From the NCBI GenBank assembly GCA_963995525.1, contig OZ023213.1, positions 20,099,051-20,163,050 of the forward strand: a stretch of DNA of 64,000 nt. The letters run 5' to 3'. The notes under the pieces are model-generated. The model saw only the letters and a list, made by a program, of their open reading frames with translations, was not told where the DNA came from and made no database searches. Source of the DNA: Escarpia spicata (Eukaryota > Annelida > Polychaeta > Sabellida > Siboglinidae). Shown here piece by piece: positions 11,880-21,574 of this stretch; positions within the stretch are counted from its first letter, which is position 1, and every line of letters starts with the position of its first letter. A program made the position numbers and the translations under genes.

Positions 11880-13290
11880 GCAAAATGTACTACAGCAGCA
11901 GACAAATGACCTGGAAGTACAGACAAGGCGTATTGCTTCAAAGCCCAGATAGGATGATGCAATCCAGACAGTATCTGATGCAATCTGATGCCATACCGTA
12001 AAATGCTTAAAAATCGTGCCTGGTCTTAAACCTTTGCAATTGACTGTATGTCTACGTCTGTGCATTGCGTATTCCAGAGTGGGCCTGACTACCGTCATAT
12101 ATTCGTTAGAAGGTCTTCTACGGGAATACCTGACCATTTGAACTGGAGCAGTAGAAACAGCCTCTTGCCTGCTTTTGTGTGTGATTTCACCAACGAGTTC
12201 GTCCCATTTCAAGTTGCTGGTGATGGTGATAGTTTCAGATCCGTTAATTTGTATGGACTGGACATTTTTCCTTGTTTTACAACAATCAATAGTATGCTCT
12301 TTTGTTTTACACTGATTATTTTGCGTTGTCCGTCTGTACGCCACATCGGCTGCTTCCTATAGGTTTGACGCCTGGGTGGCTGATCCAGCGTAGACAATGC
12401 ATACGTCATCGACGTATTTGTAAGACTCACACGCTGTTTGCAGATCGTTTATCATGAGGACGAAAAGTACGGGGCCTAGTTTTGTGCCTTGATGAACACC
12501 TCCATGGATGCGATTCCAGTTGGATGCTGTGTTATACAGCTTGACTTGTTATGTCATTTCGGCAATCCATTTCATTAGTATATTTGGGAGACCAAAACTG
12601 GTGAGTTTTCGAAGTAGTCTCTTGTGATTAATTAAGTCAAATGCCTTAAAGAAGTCAAGTAATAGTATCCTAGCAAACTGCTTGGATGAATCTGTGCTCG
12701 AATAACATTGGTGCAGTAGGTCGACGAGAGCATGTGTAATGTTTGACTTCTTAATGGAGTCTTATTGGTTCTGGTCAACTTTGTCTTGTACAACGTCCCA
12801 GACCCATTTCGCTATGCCCGCACGCTTCCATTTCTTTGCCGAGTATAGCAGTTAAGGAGACTGGTCTGATATCCGTTTCGATATGCCCTGGTGGTTGCTT
12901 TTTCTGGAGCGGACTGACTTTCGCAGAACTCCAGATACGTGGAACATGTCCCTCCCGAAGTGAGCTGTTTTAGATTGCTGCATCTGGACCAGCAAGCAAA
13001 GTGGATAACTCTTTATGGACCCAGCTTGGTATAGAGTCTGTACTGGTGCTAAGTTTGTGAAGGTGTTTTCCACCTCCTCACCTAGATAATATATTCGGCG
13101 GGTATAAATGGCACTTCAAGCTGAATGTAATCCTTGTCAGCACTCAAGGCAGGTAAATGTGGTCACTCACTGACTTAAAGAAGGCATTTATCCGTCGTCT
13201 GAATTGCTGATTACCTTCATACACTTGGTTGGTAAGGTGAAGCAACGGGGTGTCACTGCTTGTTTCATTGCACCCAAGCAGGTCCTTCAA
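11880..13290 (-). mobile_element. Degraded LINE reverse transcriptase fragment
   Basis: Minus-strand frames give an RT in order: RIWSSAKVSPLQK near 12920, ILLLDFFKAFDLINH near 12640, GGVHQGTKLGPVLF near 12490, the KYVDD catalytic box near 12405, then LKWDELVGEITHKSR and VRPTLEYA near 12080-12200. Frameshifts and stops make it a pseudogene. The YVDD variant and the PQGTKLGP-type motif separate it from the L2-like LINE at 6947-8995. Confidence 0.7.
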
Positions 13291-13299
13291 GCTCTTTCA

Positions 13300-15120
13300 C
13301 CAATTAGACACGCCACCCAGCTTTGTCTCGAATTGTGACTTTAATCATCAGTATGACAACTTTAGTGTACGTACAATCGACAATTGCACTGAACGGCTGA
13401 CAAATATATTACCTATTGCATTACTAGCGCGTTATGAAACCTGTTAGACATATCATTTCCGCACAGAGTTTGTTGTTGTCGTAGAGTAAACATTTGGAGT
13501 CATAATTTCAACAAAATATAGAGTAGCTTGGGGCATACAACTCACTTTGTTTGGGAAATAATGTCATCTGATATTCCTTTTGCGGCAACTCTTATCTATT
13601 ATATACATAATCTATTTCATTATCTTAGCTAACTACTCTGTATAGAGATTTTCAATGTTTAATATCACAGAAAAACGGTATAGCCATTGTAACAGAGGTC
13701 CTCAATATTGACGCTTTGCCGTATGGGTGAAGCAACACGCCACCATTAAGCATTATGTGTTAATGAGGCTAATTAAGCTATTCCTTTCTTATCACCTAAG
13801 GTTTGGTATTATTGGTACATCTAGGCATAGCGGAAAATGGCTGCGTTTCTCAAAAGTGTTTTTTTTTAATAATTTTCTTACGAATTGTGACCGGAATTGT
13901 TAATTAATTAGTATATTATTTGAAATGAACAAGTACTTTTAATCTGATGTCTTTTTCATAAACTCATATGAACATGCATACAGTTGCAATTAATTTACAC
14001 ACTTTCAGTCTCATATATATGATTGATATAATACTTCCCCCTTAGCTGTTCGTTCTCCCCTACAAGTATTGGCCTTTTTTGCGCCACACGTTCACTTTTC
14101 AAATATAACCGTTTGCATATTACTGTATTTTATCACAGGCATCCGCAATATTCACAACTACACTGATAATATATTAGTTTTACGAGTAAACCCATCACTT
14201 TGTCTCAGTTTCCTAGTGTTATATCCCATTAAACCAATTTTGTGGTTACCAAATTTATACTTTGTAATGACTACATTTTCGTTAAACAAATATTGTCATG
14301 CGAACTTCTTTTGGTGTGACCGTATTCTAACCGAATGTCAAGAACCACATCCTGTTCCATCTGGCTATCTCGAAATTCTTATTTTCGAGCCGTATAGCTT
14401 GATACGGGGTGGTTGTTATGCCCCTAAACCGGGCTTTATGCCTCAAGCTACTCCGCTGCAGGATGTCTCAAGCTGCATGTGTTCGGCATCCATTTTGATT
14501 GCTTGACGGCCCTTGTTGATAGGCAGTAGATAGGTACAACAGTTAAGTACAACGAATATCATCGTGACCACATCCAGAAGATCCGGGATCATTCATTCAA
14601 TGTTATTCTCACACAAGGAAATGATATTATATAACGACAATTGATAGTGGCGCCATCTAACGGACACTGGATAACGGAGGTTATGTATCGCACAAATTGT
14701 ATATACGCACGGAAACATTAGCCAAACAATGTGATTAATTCTGGTGGACACTTTTCCATGAATTAGGTAACATGCTGTGCAATTTATCTTACGTACTACA
14801 ACGATTAATATGTCCTGTGAAGATTACACTTAGCAAGTATACACTTCATTATGACAAACATAACTATCCAGGTTAAGACTCGTTTGACGTCGTGGTTCTT
14901 TGATACAAATTAATAAGTAATACCTGGACATTGGTTGGGCCACTGACTCCATTTTCGTGACGATAATAACTCAATAATATTATATTATTTTTGCAACTAT
15001 ACGATTTAATAGAACAAAGGTACACATGCACAGTTGTTAAAATGTATAATGACGTAAATGTAATTAAGATATACATGTATATTAACAGTAATATTTCAAA
15101 TAAAATCAAAAAGTGTATCT
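13300..15120. other. Stretch without a recognisable gene
   Basis: AT-rich. A 145-codon open frame at 14069-14506 has no recognisable domain and no splice or promoter context; I treat it as chance. Confidence 0.45.
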
Positions 15121-15284
15121 ACAATATGGAATAATTTCCCTCACGACATACGTAGGAAAGAATTACTAATGCTAAATAAACAGGCACCAGTTGATAAAAG
15201 AATGTTTTACCCTGTTTGTTTTTACTGTTGGTAACGGATGGCAGGAAAACGTCGCGTATTATGGTTTCGCGTAGATTTCGATGT

Positions 15285-15410
15285 AGCACTCATTTCCCCC
15301 CAGGAGATGCCCTCCATAGGCTGGTTAATCGCTTTGTTCATGCCTGCAGAGAGTTTGCACTCACAGTCAGCCAGAACAAGACGAAGGATGCCGACTGCCT
15401 AGATAGTAGT
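15285..15410 (+). pseudogene. Short LINE reverse transcriptase relic
   Basis: The frame contains a GDALHRLVNRFVHACREFAL-type segment followed by a Lys-Thr-Lys, which matches the stretch after the YADD box in several LINE families. A WNNFPHDIR motif at about 15126 on the same strand resembles the C-terminal end of such a protein. Both are short and unconnected. Confidence 0.35.
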
Positions 15411-15419
15411 CGTCATTGA

Positions 15420-17181
15420 TTGTATTGCGACGGAGGGTAATTCACATGGTGTGGCATTTATCTGTGTTAAATTTCATCTGCCATATGTTTGACCACTGTT
15501 GGAATTTATTCAGGTCTTCCTGGATTGCTATGGAATCAGCTGGGCTGGAGATACGTATATAGAGGCGACAGTCATCTGCAAAAAGACGGAGCTTAGATGT
15601 TATTCCGGTTGGTAGATTGTTGATGAAAGATGGAAAAAGCAGTAGGCAGAGAACTGTTTTTGGGGACTCCAGAGGTGACGGTACCTGGTCCAGTTTTCAG
15701 TGATTGAAGTAGTTTAAGAACACCATCGGGAGTTACTGAGATGTGATGGATTGGCGGATGTTCAGGTTCGTTTATGATTATCACTTTTCCTTTGTTGTCA
15801 AAGATTACGTTAGATCCGTTTTTTAAGGAAGAGCTATTGGCCGAGTCTTGTTTCTTTGATTTAATGAAGTGCCAGAAAGCTCTGTTGGATTTATCATCAG
15901 GGTCTTCGAATATATTGTTTAAGAAAGACCAGTATTTGTGGCGCTATTTTTTTTCGGTTTCTTTTTTATAGTCTTTCAGTCTTCATTACTGTTTGACGTT
16001 TGTGCTCTGTTATACAATCTTTATTTCTTTTTTACTCATTCTTCTGATCTCTCTAGTAATCCATGGGTTTATATGCTTTGAGCAATTCATCTTAGTAGGA
16101 ATGTGTTTATTCATTAGAAACTTTATTTCTGAGGTGAACATGTCCCAGTTTTCCTTCGAAAGTGCTGAAAAGCTACCATATCTGCTTTCAGGCTCGGCAT
16201 ATCCGCCCTACCAAATCGAAATACCTTCCTAGGTATCTTCTTGTTTAGGTTTGGCTTGGTGTTAGTGTAGAATGAGACGACCTCGTGGTAACTTATGCCA
16301 GCAACAACTTTGCACTGAACCCGAAAATTTGGATGAGTCGTAAGGACTAAGTCGAGAATGTTTTAGTTGCATCTTGGACCAGTGTGGTTCTTTGAACAAT
16401 AGGTCCAGGAAGAATTCATTACATACATCTAGCGGGAGGTTACATTTTGATGATTCTGCGGCATATGGTTTAACGATGCGGTTAACCCAGTCTTGATCGG
16501 GTAAATTGAAATATCCTGCGTTAAGTAGTGCGGCATTTTTTAACTTGGTATGAGCCATGTTTGGTGGTCTATAAAAAATACACTATATGATTAATGGTTT
16601 GTGTCCATGGGTATGAATTTCTACCAATGTCAGTTCGGCATCGGTGGTAACAGTGTTGCATGGTGATGCAATGAGGTTGTCTTTTATCATGATGAAAACT
16701 CCACCTTTTCTGGAATTTTCTCTATCTTTCCTGTATGTTGAAAAACCTCATGGAGTTATTTCTGATGTGAGAATCGAGCTGTTTAAGTGTGAATCTGTAT
16801 CGAATATGATATCTGGTTTGTGGTGATTGATTAACGTTTCCAGCTGTGGGAGTTTACTACATAATCCATCGCAGTTGACAACTAGAGCGTTACGTTTTTG
16901 GTTGCTACCTTGTCTGTGATTGCATGGGTCTTTGTGTTTAGTTGGTTTTGCAGTTGGTGATGATGTGGCAACAAGGGACCCTATTGTCTCTAACGGGTCC
17001 TCAGATTGGATTGTTTTGTTCAGACTATCGAAGGGGTTTGATGTAGGTAGACCAGACAATTTGGTTAAATAGCGGTGGGCTAATGTTAGGTAATCAACAC
17101 CTGTAGCATATCCAAGTAACCCTGGTGTGGGCATAGTTTTGAAATATTTCTCTAGGCATGTCCACGCAGTCTATATGATAC
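15420..17181 (-). mobile_element. Antisense LINE body, interrupted by Polinton copy 1
   Basis: Minus-strand frames give PHD-finger remnants at 17080-17181, the endonuclease start (NCDGLCSKLPQLETLINHHK near 16840), the endonuclease end (GYFNLPDQDWVN near 16500), an inter-domain segment (15780-15960), and an RT piece containing FADDCRLYI near 15570. About 0.5 kb between the RT start and the FADD box is missing and several stops are present. The N-terminal part of the same LINE continues on the far side of the Polinton at 34043-34190. The endonuclease plus PHD-finger architecture fits a CR1/L2-type element. Confidence 0.75.
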
Positions 17182-17516
17182 AGTAGTAAAGGAGACCGCG
17201 CTGGCCCCCGACTCGTGCCAAGATCAAAGGAGATCAAAGGCACCGCGGGTCACAAAGATCAACAAAGGTCAAGCAAGTTGACCCGGCACGATTGAAAAAT
17301 CTACTTATAAAAAATGAAATATCTTAAGTGGGTTTGACAGCTTACTTATAAAAAACGTTATGATTGATGAGTGTGGCGAGACACCCCTTTTGACAGTTTA
17401 CTTATAAAAAACGTTATGATTGATGAGTGTGGCGAGACAGTACGTAGCCGAGACAGTACGTAGCGCCCCCTGGTGGGGTGAGATAGTACCATTTCACTCC
17501 TGCCCTCCCTAGCGAC
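17182..17516. repeat. Left terminal inverted repeat, copy 1
   Basis: Pairs with 33698-34042 in inverted orientation. It includes two direct copies of a CTTATAAAAAACGTTATGA block (period 56 bp) and a GCGCCCCCTGGTGG motif at 17464-17477. The inner part differs from the right repeat by indels. Confidence 0.9.
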
Positions 17517-17647
17517 GCTGCTATACACTATAGCGGTTACCTAGCAACGCGGCTATACACCCCCTAGCGCCCTGACACGACACACGAGACGAGGCTATGA
17601 CTGAGATGTGGTGTCACGAGATCTGGTAGCCATTAGTCGACAGTATA
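17517..17647 (+). promoter_or_regulatory. Left leader of Polinton copy 1
   Basis: Between the terminal repeat and the NADAR start. It holds repeated GCTATACAC(T/C) and CTAGC(A/G)ACGC blocks. TATA-like CTATACACTATAG lies at about 17520. It is the only leader available for the rightward block, but no clear promoter can be proved. Confidence 0.35.
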
Positions 17648-18088
17648 ATGGAGTCTCCTATACAGTTCGGCGGTTCGGCATCGTATCTATCGAATTTCTA
17701 CCCTTGTCGAGTCAAGGCGTACGGTCTAAGTTTCAAATCCGTCGAGCACGCTTATCAGTTTAGAAAAGCAATGTTTAATGAAGACACGAAAAGCGCGGTG
17801 TACATCAAAGAGGCGCGGACGGCCTATATAGCGAAACGTCGAAGTTACAGAATCGTGAAGAAGAGAACGAGCGTCGAATGGAACGCGGTTAGGGTTGGGT
17901 GCATGAAGTCGCTGTTGACGAGTAAATTCAGAGGTTCAAAAAAGTTGAACGACCTCCTATTGGCTACCGGGGAAGTCGAATTGGTGGAGGACGTGCCGTC
18001 GGCCGAAGGCTTCTGGGGTATCGGTAAAGACGGTAAAGTAGGTCAAAATATGCTTGGTAAATTATTGATGGAGGTGCGTATAGAATAA
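17648..18088 (+). CDS. NADAR/YbiA-like (DUF1768) protein
   Basis: A 146-residue protein that matches the NADAR fold over its whole length: LSNF (14-17), EHAYQ (33-37), a W-N/M-K segment (78-87), KF (93-94), LLxATG (104-108), FWGIG (122-126) and GQNMLGKLLMEVR (132-144). Characterised NADAR enzymes are N-glycosidases that hydrolyse ADP-ribose linkages, including ADP-ribosyl guanine in nucleic acid, and also act on riboflavin intermediates (YbiA). In a virus-like element it may remove host ADP-ribosylation; that role is inference. It is the first gene of the rightward block, 46 bp before the ATPase. NADAR is not part of the usual Polinton core, so it was probably acquired. The start is the first ATG after the leader. 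Confidence 0.85.
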   Translation: MESPIQFGGSASYLSNFYPCRVKAYGLSFKSVEHAYQFRKAMFNEDTKSAVYIKEARTAYIAKRRSYRIVKKRTSVEWNAVRVGCMKSLLTSKFRGSKKLNDLLLATGEVELVEDVPSAEGFWGIGKDGKVGQNMLGKLLMEVRIE

Positions 18089-18133
18089 ACGAATAATAAG
18101 TCATCGTTCGTTTCGTATACGCCAGTCGTCGAT

Positions 18134-18757
18134 ATGAGCGGGACATGGAAGCACCCTTTTACGTGTATAGTAGCCGGCCCTACGGGGTGTGGTAAGACTA
18201 CTTTCGTTACTCGCCTGCTACAGTTTGCTTCTTCTATGATCGAGCCGCCTCCGGAGAAGTTTCTATGGTGTTACGGCCAATGGCAAAGCGCCTACACTTC
18301 TATGTCAGCCGATATAGAATTCGTAGACGGTTTACCGGATCCGAAGCTTCTAGACGGCAAAAAGAGGACCCTTCTAGTACTCGATGACCTTATGGAGGAA
18401 ACCGATAGCCGGGTCACGACCTTGTTCACTAAAAAAAGCCATCATTGCAACGCGTCCGTCGTACAGCTTGTGCAGAATATATTTCCGAAAGGGAAAGAAA
18501 ACCGTACAATCAGCTTGAACGCTCAATATATGGTGTTATTCAAGAACCCACGCGACACTGGTCAAGTAGGTCACCTGGCGAAGCAGATGTACCCGAGTCG
18601 AGTTAAATTTATGATGGAATCCTTCGAAAACGCCACGTCAGCACCTTACGGGTATCTGCTAGTAGATCTAAAACAGGAAACAGCTGAAAATATGCGCTTG
18701 CGCACTTGTATCTTCCCCGATGATCGTCTTCAGTACGTCTACGTGATGAGAACATAA
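18134..18757 (+). CDS. ATP: DNA-packaging ATPase (FtsK/HerA, A32-like)
   Basis: A 207-residue P-loop ATPase with Walker A GPTGCGKT (15-22), Walker B TLLVLDD (79-85), a SHHCNASVVQLVQN segment (102-115) typical of Polinton and large DNA virus packaging ATPases, and an N-x-x-YMVLFKNPRD segment (129-141) where the family has its sensor Asn. It should drive genome translocation into the capsid. Length is normal for Polintons. It follows NADAR closely and precedes the small basic protein. Intact in both copies; here the stop is TAA, while in copy 2 that codon has become TAC and the protein is three residues longer. Confidence 0.93.
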   Translation: MSGTWKHPFTCIVAGPTGCGKTTFVTRLLQFASSMIEPPPEKFLWCYGQWQSAYTSMSADIEFVDGLPDPKLLDGKKRTLLVLDDLMEETDSRVTTLFTKKSHHCNASVVQLVQNIFPKGKENRTISLNAQYMVLFKNPRDTGQVGHLAKQMYPSRVKFMMESFENATSAPYGYLLVDLKQETAENMRLRTCIFPDDRLQYVYVMRT

Positions 18758-18795
18758 AAGAGGTGAGCGTCACGTGTGGGCCTTCACTCGTCAGG

Positions 18796-19143
18796 ATGAC
18801 GCTGAAGCGTATCAAGAAGCACGTCCTCATGCTAGAGCTCTTGAATAAACATAAACATCTTAAGGTGAGCAAGGCTATCATCAGAAACGCGGAATCTGAC
18901 TTCATTTGTAGTCTGTGTGACTGCGCGTACAACATATTGAACGGGAATATAAAATTGACGGCGGCGCATAAAAAAACACTGATAAAATACAAGAAACATC
19001 TGCGAAGTTTAGTGAATAAAAAGACGGGTCTTAGGAAGAAACGGCAAATCTTGCAAACGGGGTCGGGCGCCTTTCTGGCGGCGCTGCTAGCGCCGTTGGC
19101 GAGCACCGTCCTGCTGCCGCTGCTCAGACAGGTGATCGGCTGA
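18796..19143 (+). CDS. Small basic conserved Polinton protein
   Basis: 115 residues from the ATG at 18796; the frame is open upstream to 18763 but only with a GTG. The N-terminal two thirds is Lys-rich and helical with a CSLCDCAYNILNGN segment, followed by a basic stretch and a hydrophobic C-terminus (GAFLAALLAPLA...). I recall proteins of this shape in the same position in other metazoan Polintons; their function is unknown. A nucleic-acid-binding core protein or a membrane-active protein processed by the protease are guesses. The stop TGA overlaps the next ATG (TGATG at 19141-19145). Confidence 0.75.
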   Translation: MTLKRIKKHVLMLELLNKHKHLKVSKAIIRNAESDFICSLCDCAYNILNGNIKLTAAHKKTLIKYKKHLRSLVNKKTGLRKKRQILQTGSGAFLAALLAPLASTVLLPLLRQVIG

Positions 19144-19856
19144 TGCAGTACGCTAAGAAGATGGCATTGGTAGACCCGCGGTTGGTGGAGAGCCTCCTGC
19201 CGTTGATCGACCAGCCGCCGAGCACGATCCGTTCGCGTACGATGAGCAGCCTGGACAGCGACATGAAGGACGTGCTAGATCGATCGGAATTATCCGAACG
19301 AGCGAAGGTGGCGTCGTACAATCGACTGTTGAGTCGCTACAATTCGAGCGAGGCGATTCGAGCGGCGCAGCCGGTACGCGTGTCCGTTGGGCCGACCGAG
19401 GGACCGCCTCCTCAACCGACGGGTGGCCAGGCGCCGCTGCAGGGTATAGAGCGCGAGATCGTGGAAAGCGTACCGAAAACGTTGAGAGGGAAAGCCCTCC
19501 TCCTGATCGAGAAAATGAAGACCGACCCGTTGTGTCGATGGAACGATCGCGGCGAGTTCGTGTACGCCGGTCGCCCTATCGCGGGGAGTAACATGGTCGA
19601 CCTCGTGAACGATCTTATGCGGACGAGGAAGAAGGGGGTGCCGCCGGTCGGCTGGGAAGCGTTCGGGGATGGTATGAGACGACTGAACGTGCCCATGGAA
19701 CTCGTCGGTAACGCCCGGCATCGAGCGTACATACAGCAGCAGCCGAAACGATCGAAGAAGGAGGAGGAGGCGGAGGAGACCCCCGGTAGGGGCCGGTATC
19801 ATCGTCGTCGACGTACCTGGGATCTACCGGCCAAGTGGGAGGAGGAGTCGTATTAA
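19143..19856 (+). CDS. Conserved Polinton protein of unknown function
   Basis: 237 residues. N-terminus MQYAKKMALVDPRL, a helical region, a Pro-rich linker (about 78-95), and a compact C-terminal domain with WNDRGEFVYAG (123-133) and GSNMVDLVNDLMR (138-150), then a basic tail. The GE-x-V-Y-x-G and DLVND motifs recur in the protein found next to the integrase in other invertebrate Polintons, so I regard it as a family member. Its role is not known. It starts at the ATG overlapping the previous stop, which suggests translation from a shared transcript or a short reinitiation. Copy 2 is intact and one residue longer. Confidence 0.75.
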   Translation: MQYAKKMALVDPRLVESLLPLIDQPPSTIRSRTMSSLDSDMKDVLDRSELSERAKVASYNRLLSRYNSSEAIRAAQPVRVSVGPTEGPPPQPTGGQAPLQGIEREIVESVPKTLRGKALLLIEKMKTDPLCRWNDRGEFVYAGRPIAGSNMVDLVNDLMRTRKKGVPPVGWEAFGDGMRRLNVPMELVGNARHRAYIQQQPKRSKKEEEAEETPGRGRYHRRRRTWDLPAKWEEESY

Positions 19857-19893
19857 AGAGCTTGAAACATAGACGTCCGACCCATTCACCACA

Positions 19894-20073
19894 ATGGACC
19901 TACGAAGGACGGTAGTCGGCGTCGTCGTCCTCGTCATCGGCGCGGCGGCCTTGGTGTATATATTATTCGTCGTAAACCGATCGTCGTCGTGGTCATGGTG
20001 TCCCGGCGGCCTCGTGGTGGTGGCACGCAACGAAAGCGGCGTGCTCGACAACGAGACGACGACACCCGCCTGA
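19894..20073 (+). CDS. Tiny single-pass membrane protein overlapping the integrase
   Basis: A 59-codon frame starting CACAATGG (a fair Kozak context). It has a short basic N-terminus (MDLRRT), one strongly hydrophobic helix of about 22 residues (VVGVVVLVIGAAALVYILFVV), then a polar tail ending in Thr-Thr-Pro-Ala. It overlaps the integrase start by 79 bp in another frame. The frame, start and stop are conserved in copy 2, where one Leu of the helix is His. Small membrane proteins are common in Polintons, but no homologue was recognised. It may be the start-proximal ORF of the integrase transcript. Confidence 0.5.
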   Translation: MDLRRTVVGVVVLVIGAAALVYILFVVNRSSSWSWCPGGLVVVARNESGVLDNETTTPA

Positions 20074-21128
20074 AGCGGGCCTATTTCAACCCGAAGCAGG
20101 CGGGCAGTTACGGCGGTGTCGACGCCTTGCATCGGGCGGTGGCGTCGACGGTAGGCAAACCGGCCGTGAAGCAGTGGCTAACGGCGCAGGATGCTTACAC
20201 GCTACACAAACCGGTGAAACGACGTTTCAAGCGACGTTGCGTTATCGTAGGCGGTCGACACCAGCAGTGGCAAGCCGATCTCGTCGACGTCGCTAAACTG
20301 AAAAAGCACAACGACGGTGTAACGTTCCTATTGACGGTCATCGACGTCTTCTCGAAGGTGGCGTGGTGCGTCCCGTTGAAGAGTAAAGCCGGTCCGGCGC
20401 TCGTTACGGCCTTCGAGCACCTGCTACAACGGCGGCGTGTGCCGAACGCGCTGCAGACCGATAAGGGGACGGAGTTTCTCAACAGACCCCTTCAGAAACT
20501 TTTTAAGGACTACGGCATCCACCATTTCGTGACGCATAACGAGGAAACTAAAGCGAGTGTCGTCGAACGTTTCAACCGAACCTTAAAGACGCGTATGTGG
20601 AGGTACTTTACGAAGTATCAGACACTGCGCTACGTAGAGGCGTTACAGAACTTTGTGCGATCGTACAACAACACCTATCACCGAAGCATCGGTAGGACGC
20701 CGGCGAGTGTCAACGCCGCGAATCAGGAGAGCGTGTGGCAACGGTTGTACGGCGATCGAGGTCGAGGAGGCAGTAAGCCGAAACTACGAGAGGGAGACCG
20801 CGTACGCGTCAGTAAGGCGAAGGCCCCTTTCAAGAAAGGGTACATGCCTAACTGGTGCGAGGAGCTCTTCACCATCGTAGAAACGCACCCGTCCGACCCG
20901 CCCGTTTACCGCCTGAAAGACGACGCCGGGACGGTGCTCGACGGCACCTTCTACGAGCCGGAGCTGCAACGAGTAGTCGTTCCGAAGGATAAACTGTATC
21001 GTGTGGAGATCGTTCTACAACGGCGTCGTCGTCGGGGTGCTGAGGAGGTGCTCGTTAAATGGAGCGGCTATCCGGCCTCCTTCAACAGCTGGATTGCCGC
21101 CAAGACCCTCGTCGTCTATAAAGGGTAG
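19995..21128 (+). CDS. INT: Retroviral-type integrase with C-terminal chromodomain
   Basis: 377 residues from the ATG at 19995 (the frame extends to a GTG at 19989). After a basic N-terminus come the rve catalytic core residues: D in QADLVD (95), D in QTDKGTEF (156) and E in SVVERFNRTLK (191), with 34 residues between the last two. The C-terminus holds an SH3-like region and a chromodomain with VKWSGYPASFNSWI near the end. It catalyses insertion of the linear genome, making the 6-bp target duplication; the chromodomain may steer it to histone marks. Highly similar in copy 2 with all catalytic residues kept. Confidence 0.95.
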   Translation: MVSRRPRGGGTQRKRRARQRDDDTRLKRAYFNPKQAGSYGGVDALHRAVASTVGKPAVKQWLTAQDAYTLHKPVKRRFKRRCVIVGGRHQQWQADLVDVAKLKKHNDGVTFLLTVIDVFSKVAWCVPLKSKAGPALVTAFEHLLQRRRVPNALQTDKGTEFLNRPLQKLFKDYGIHHFVTHNEETKASVVERFNRTLKTRMWRYFTKYQTLRYVEALQNFVRSYNNTYHRSIGRTPASVNAANQESVWQRLYGDRGRGGSKPKLREGDRVRVSKAKAPFKKGYMPNWCEELFTIVETHPSDPPVYRLKDDAGTVLDGTFYEPELQRVVVPKDKLYRVEIVLQRRRRRGAEEVLVKWSGYPASFNSWIAAKTLVVYKG

Positions 21129-21256
21129 GGTACCGTAACATCGGCCGGTAGTTGTTATGTGGACACGACGCTCGATGTGCTGGCGCTTACTACGTGACGT
21201 TGCCGCCGACGACTACCCTACAGCGTGCAGCGTTAACCGACGGTGGTGGTGCTATT

Positions 21257-21574
21257 ATGCCCGACGACGCGGTTACGGCTGTTCAAGCCGACTGCGAGCG
21301 CGACGTGCTCGCGGACTACGTCGACGCTACCGAGTCTACGACCCACTCCGACCGCGAACACGTTCCATGGCATTTCTGCGGGAACGAATGTCCTAAAGCC
21401 GAGATCATCTTCCTGTGTCAGATCGTCGTCCTGTACACGGTTATCGTCGTCAGTATATACAATCTAACGCGGGGTCAGGGCGACTCCAACCTGTGGACGG
21501 CCCTGTTGAGTAGCTGTCTCGGTTACCTACTCCCGAGTCCGTCTATGAAGCGGAGAGGGGATGGCGGCGACTAA
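21257..21574 (+). CDS. Conserved Polinton membrane protein
   Basis: 105 residues from the ATG at 21257 (the frame is open to 21152 without an ATG). An acidic, polar N-terminal half, then CGNECPKAEIIFLCQ leading into a hydrophobic helix (ILFLC...VVSIYNLT) and a C-terminal LLSSCLGYLLPSP segment. The IYNLT plus LGYLLPSP signature is familiar from small proteins encoded before the penton gene in other metazoan Polintons; function unknown. It overlaps the penton ORF by 14 bp (ATG at 21561), suggesting coupled expression. Confidence 0.7.
   Translation: MPDDAVTAVQADCERDVLADYVDATESTTHSDREHVPWHFCGNECPKAEIIFLCQIVVLYTVIVVSIYNLTRGQGDSNLWTALLSSCLGYLLPSPSMKRRGDGGD

Noticed and set aside
14069..14506. 145-codon open frame on the plus strand
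   Set aside because: No domain recognised, no conserved motif, in AT-rich repeat-poor DNA; probably chance.
19290..19802. Long Arg-rich antisense frames opposite Polinton genes (also 23006-23500, 25978-26517, 44446-44961, 48171-48665, 50981-51607)
   Set aside because: Shadows of GC-rich coding DNA; no domains, and the true frames on the other strand are clear.
21157..21467. Alternative Arg/Trp-rich frames before the penton gene
   Set aside because: Overlap the conserved membrane protein frame, and have no conserved features beyond the DNA identity of the two copies.
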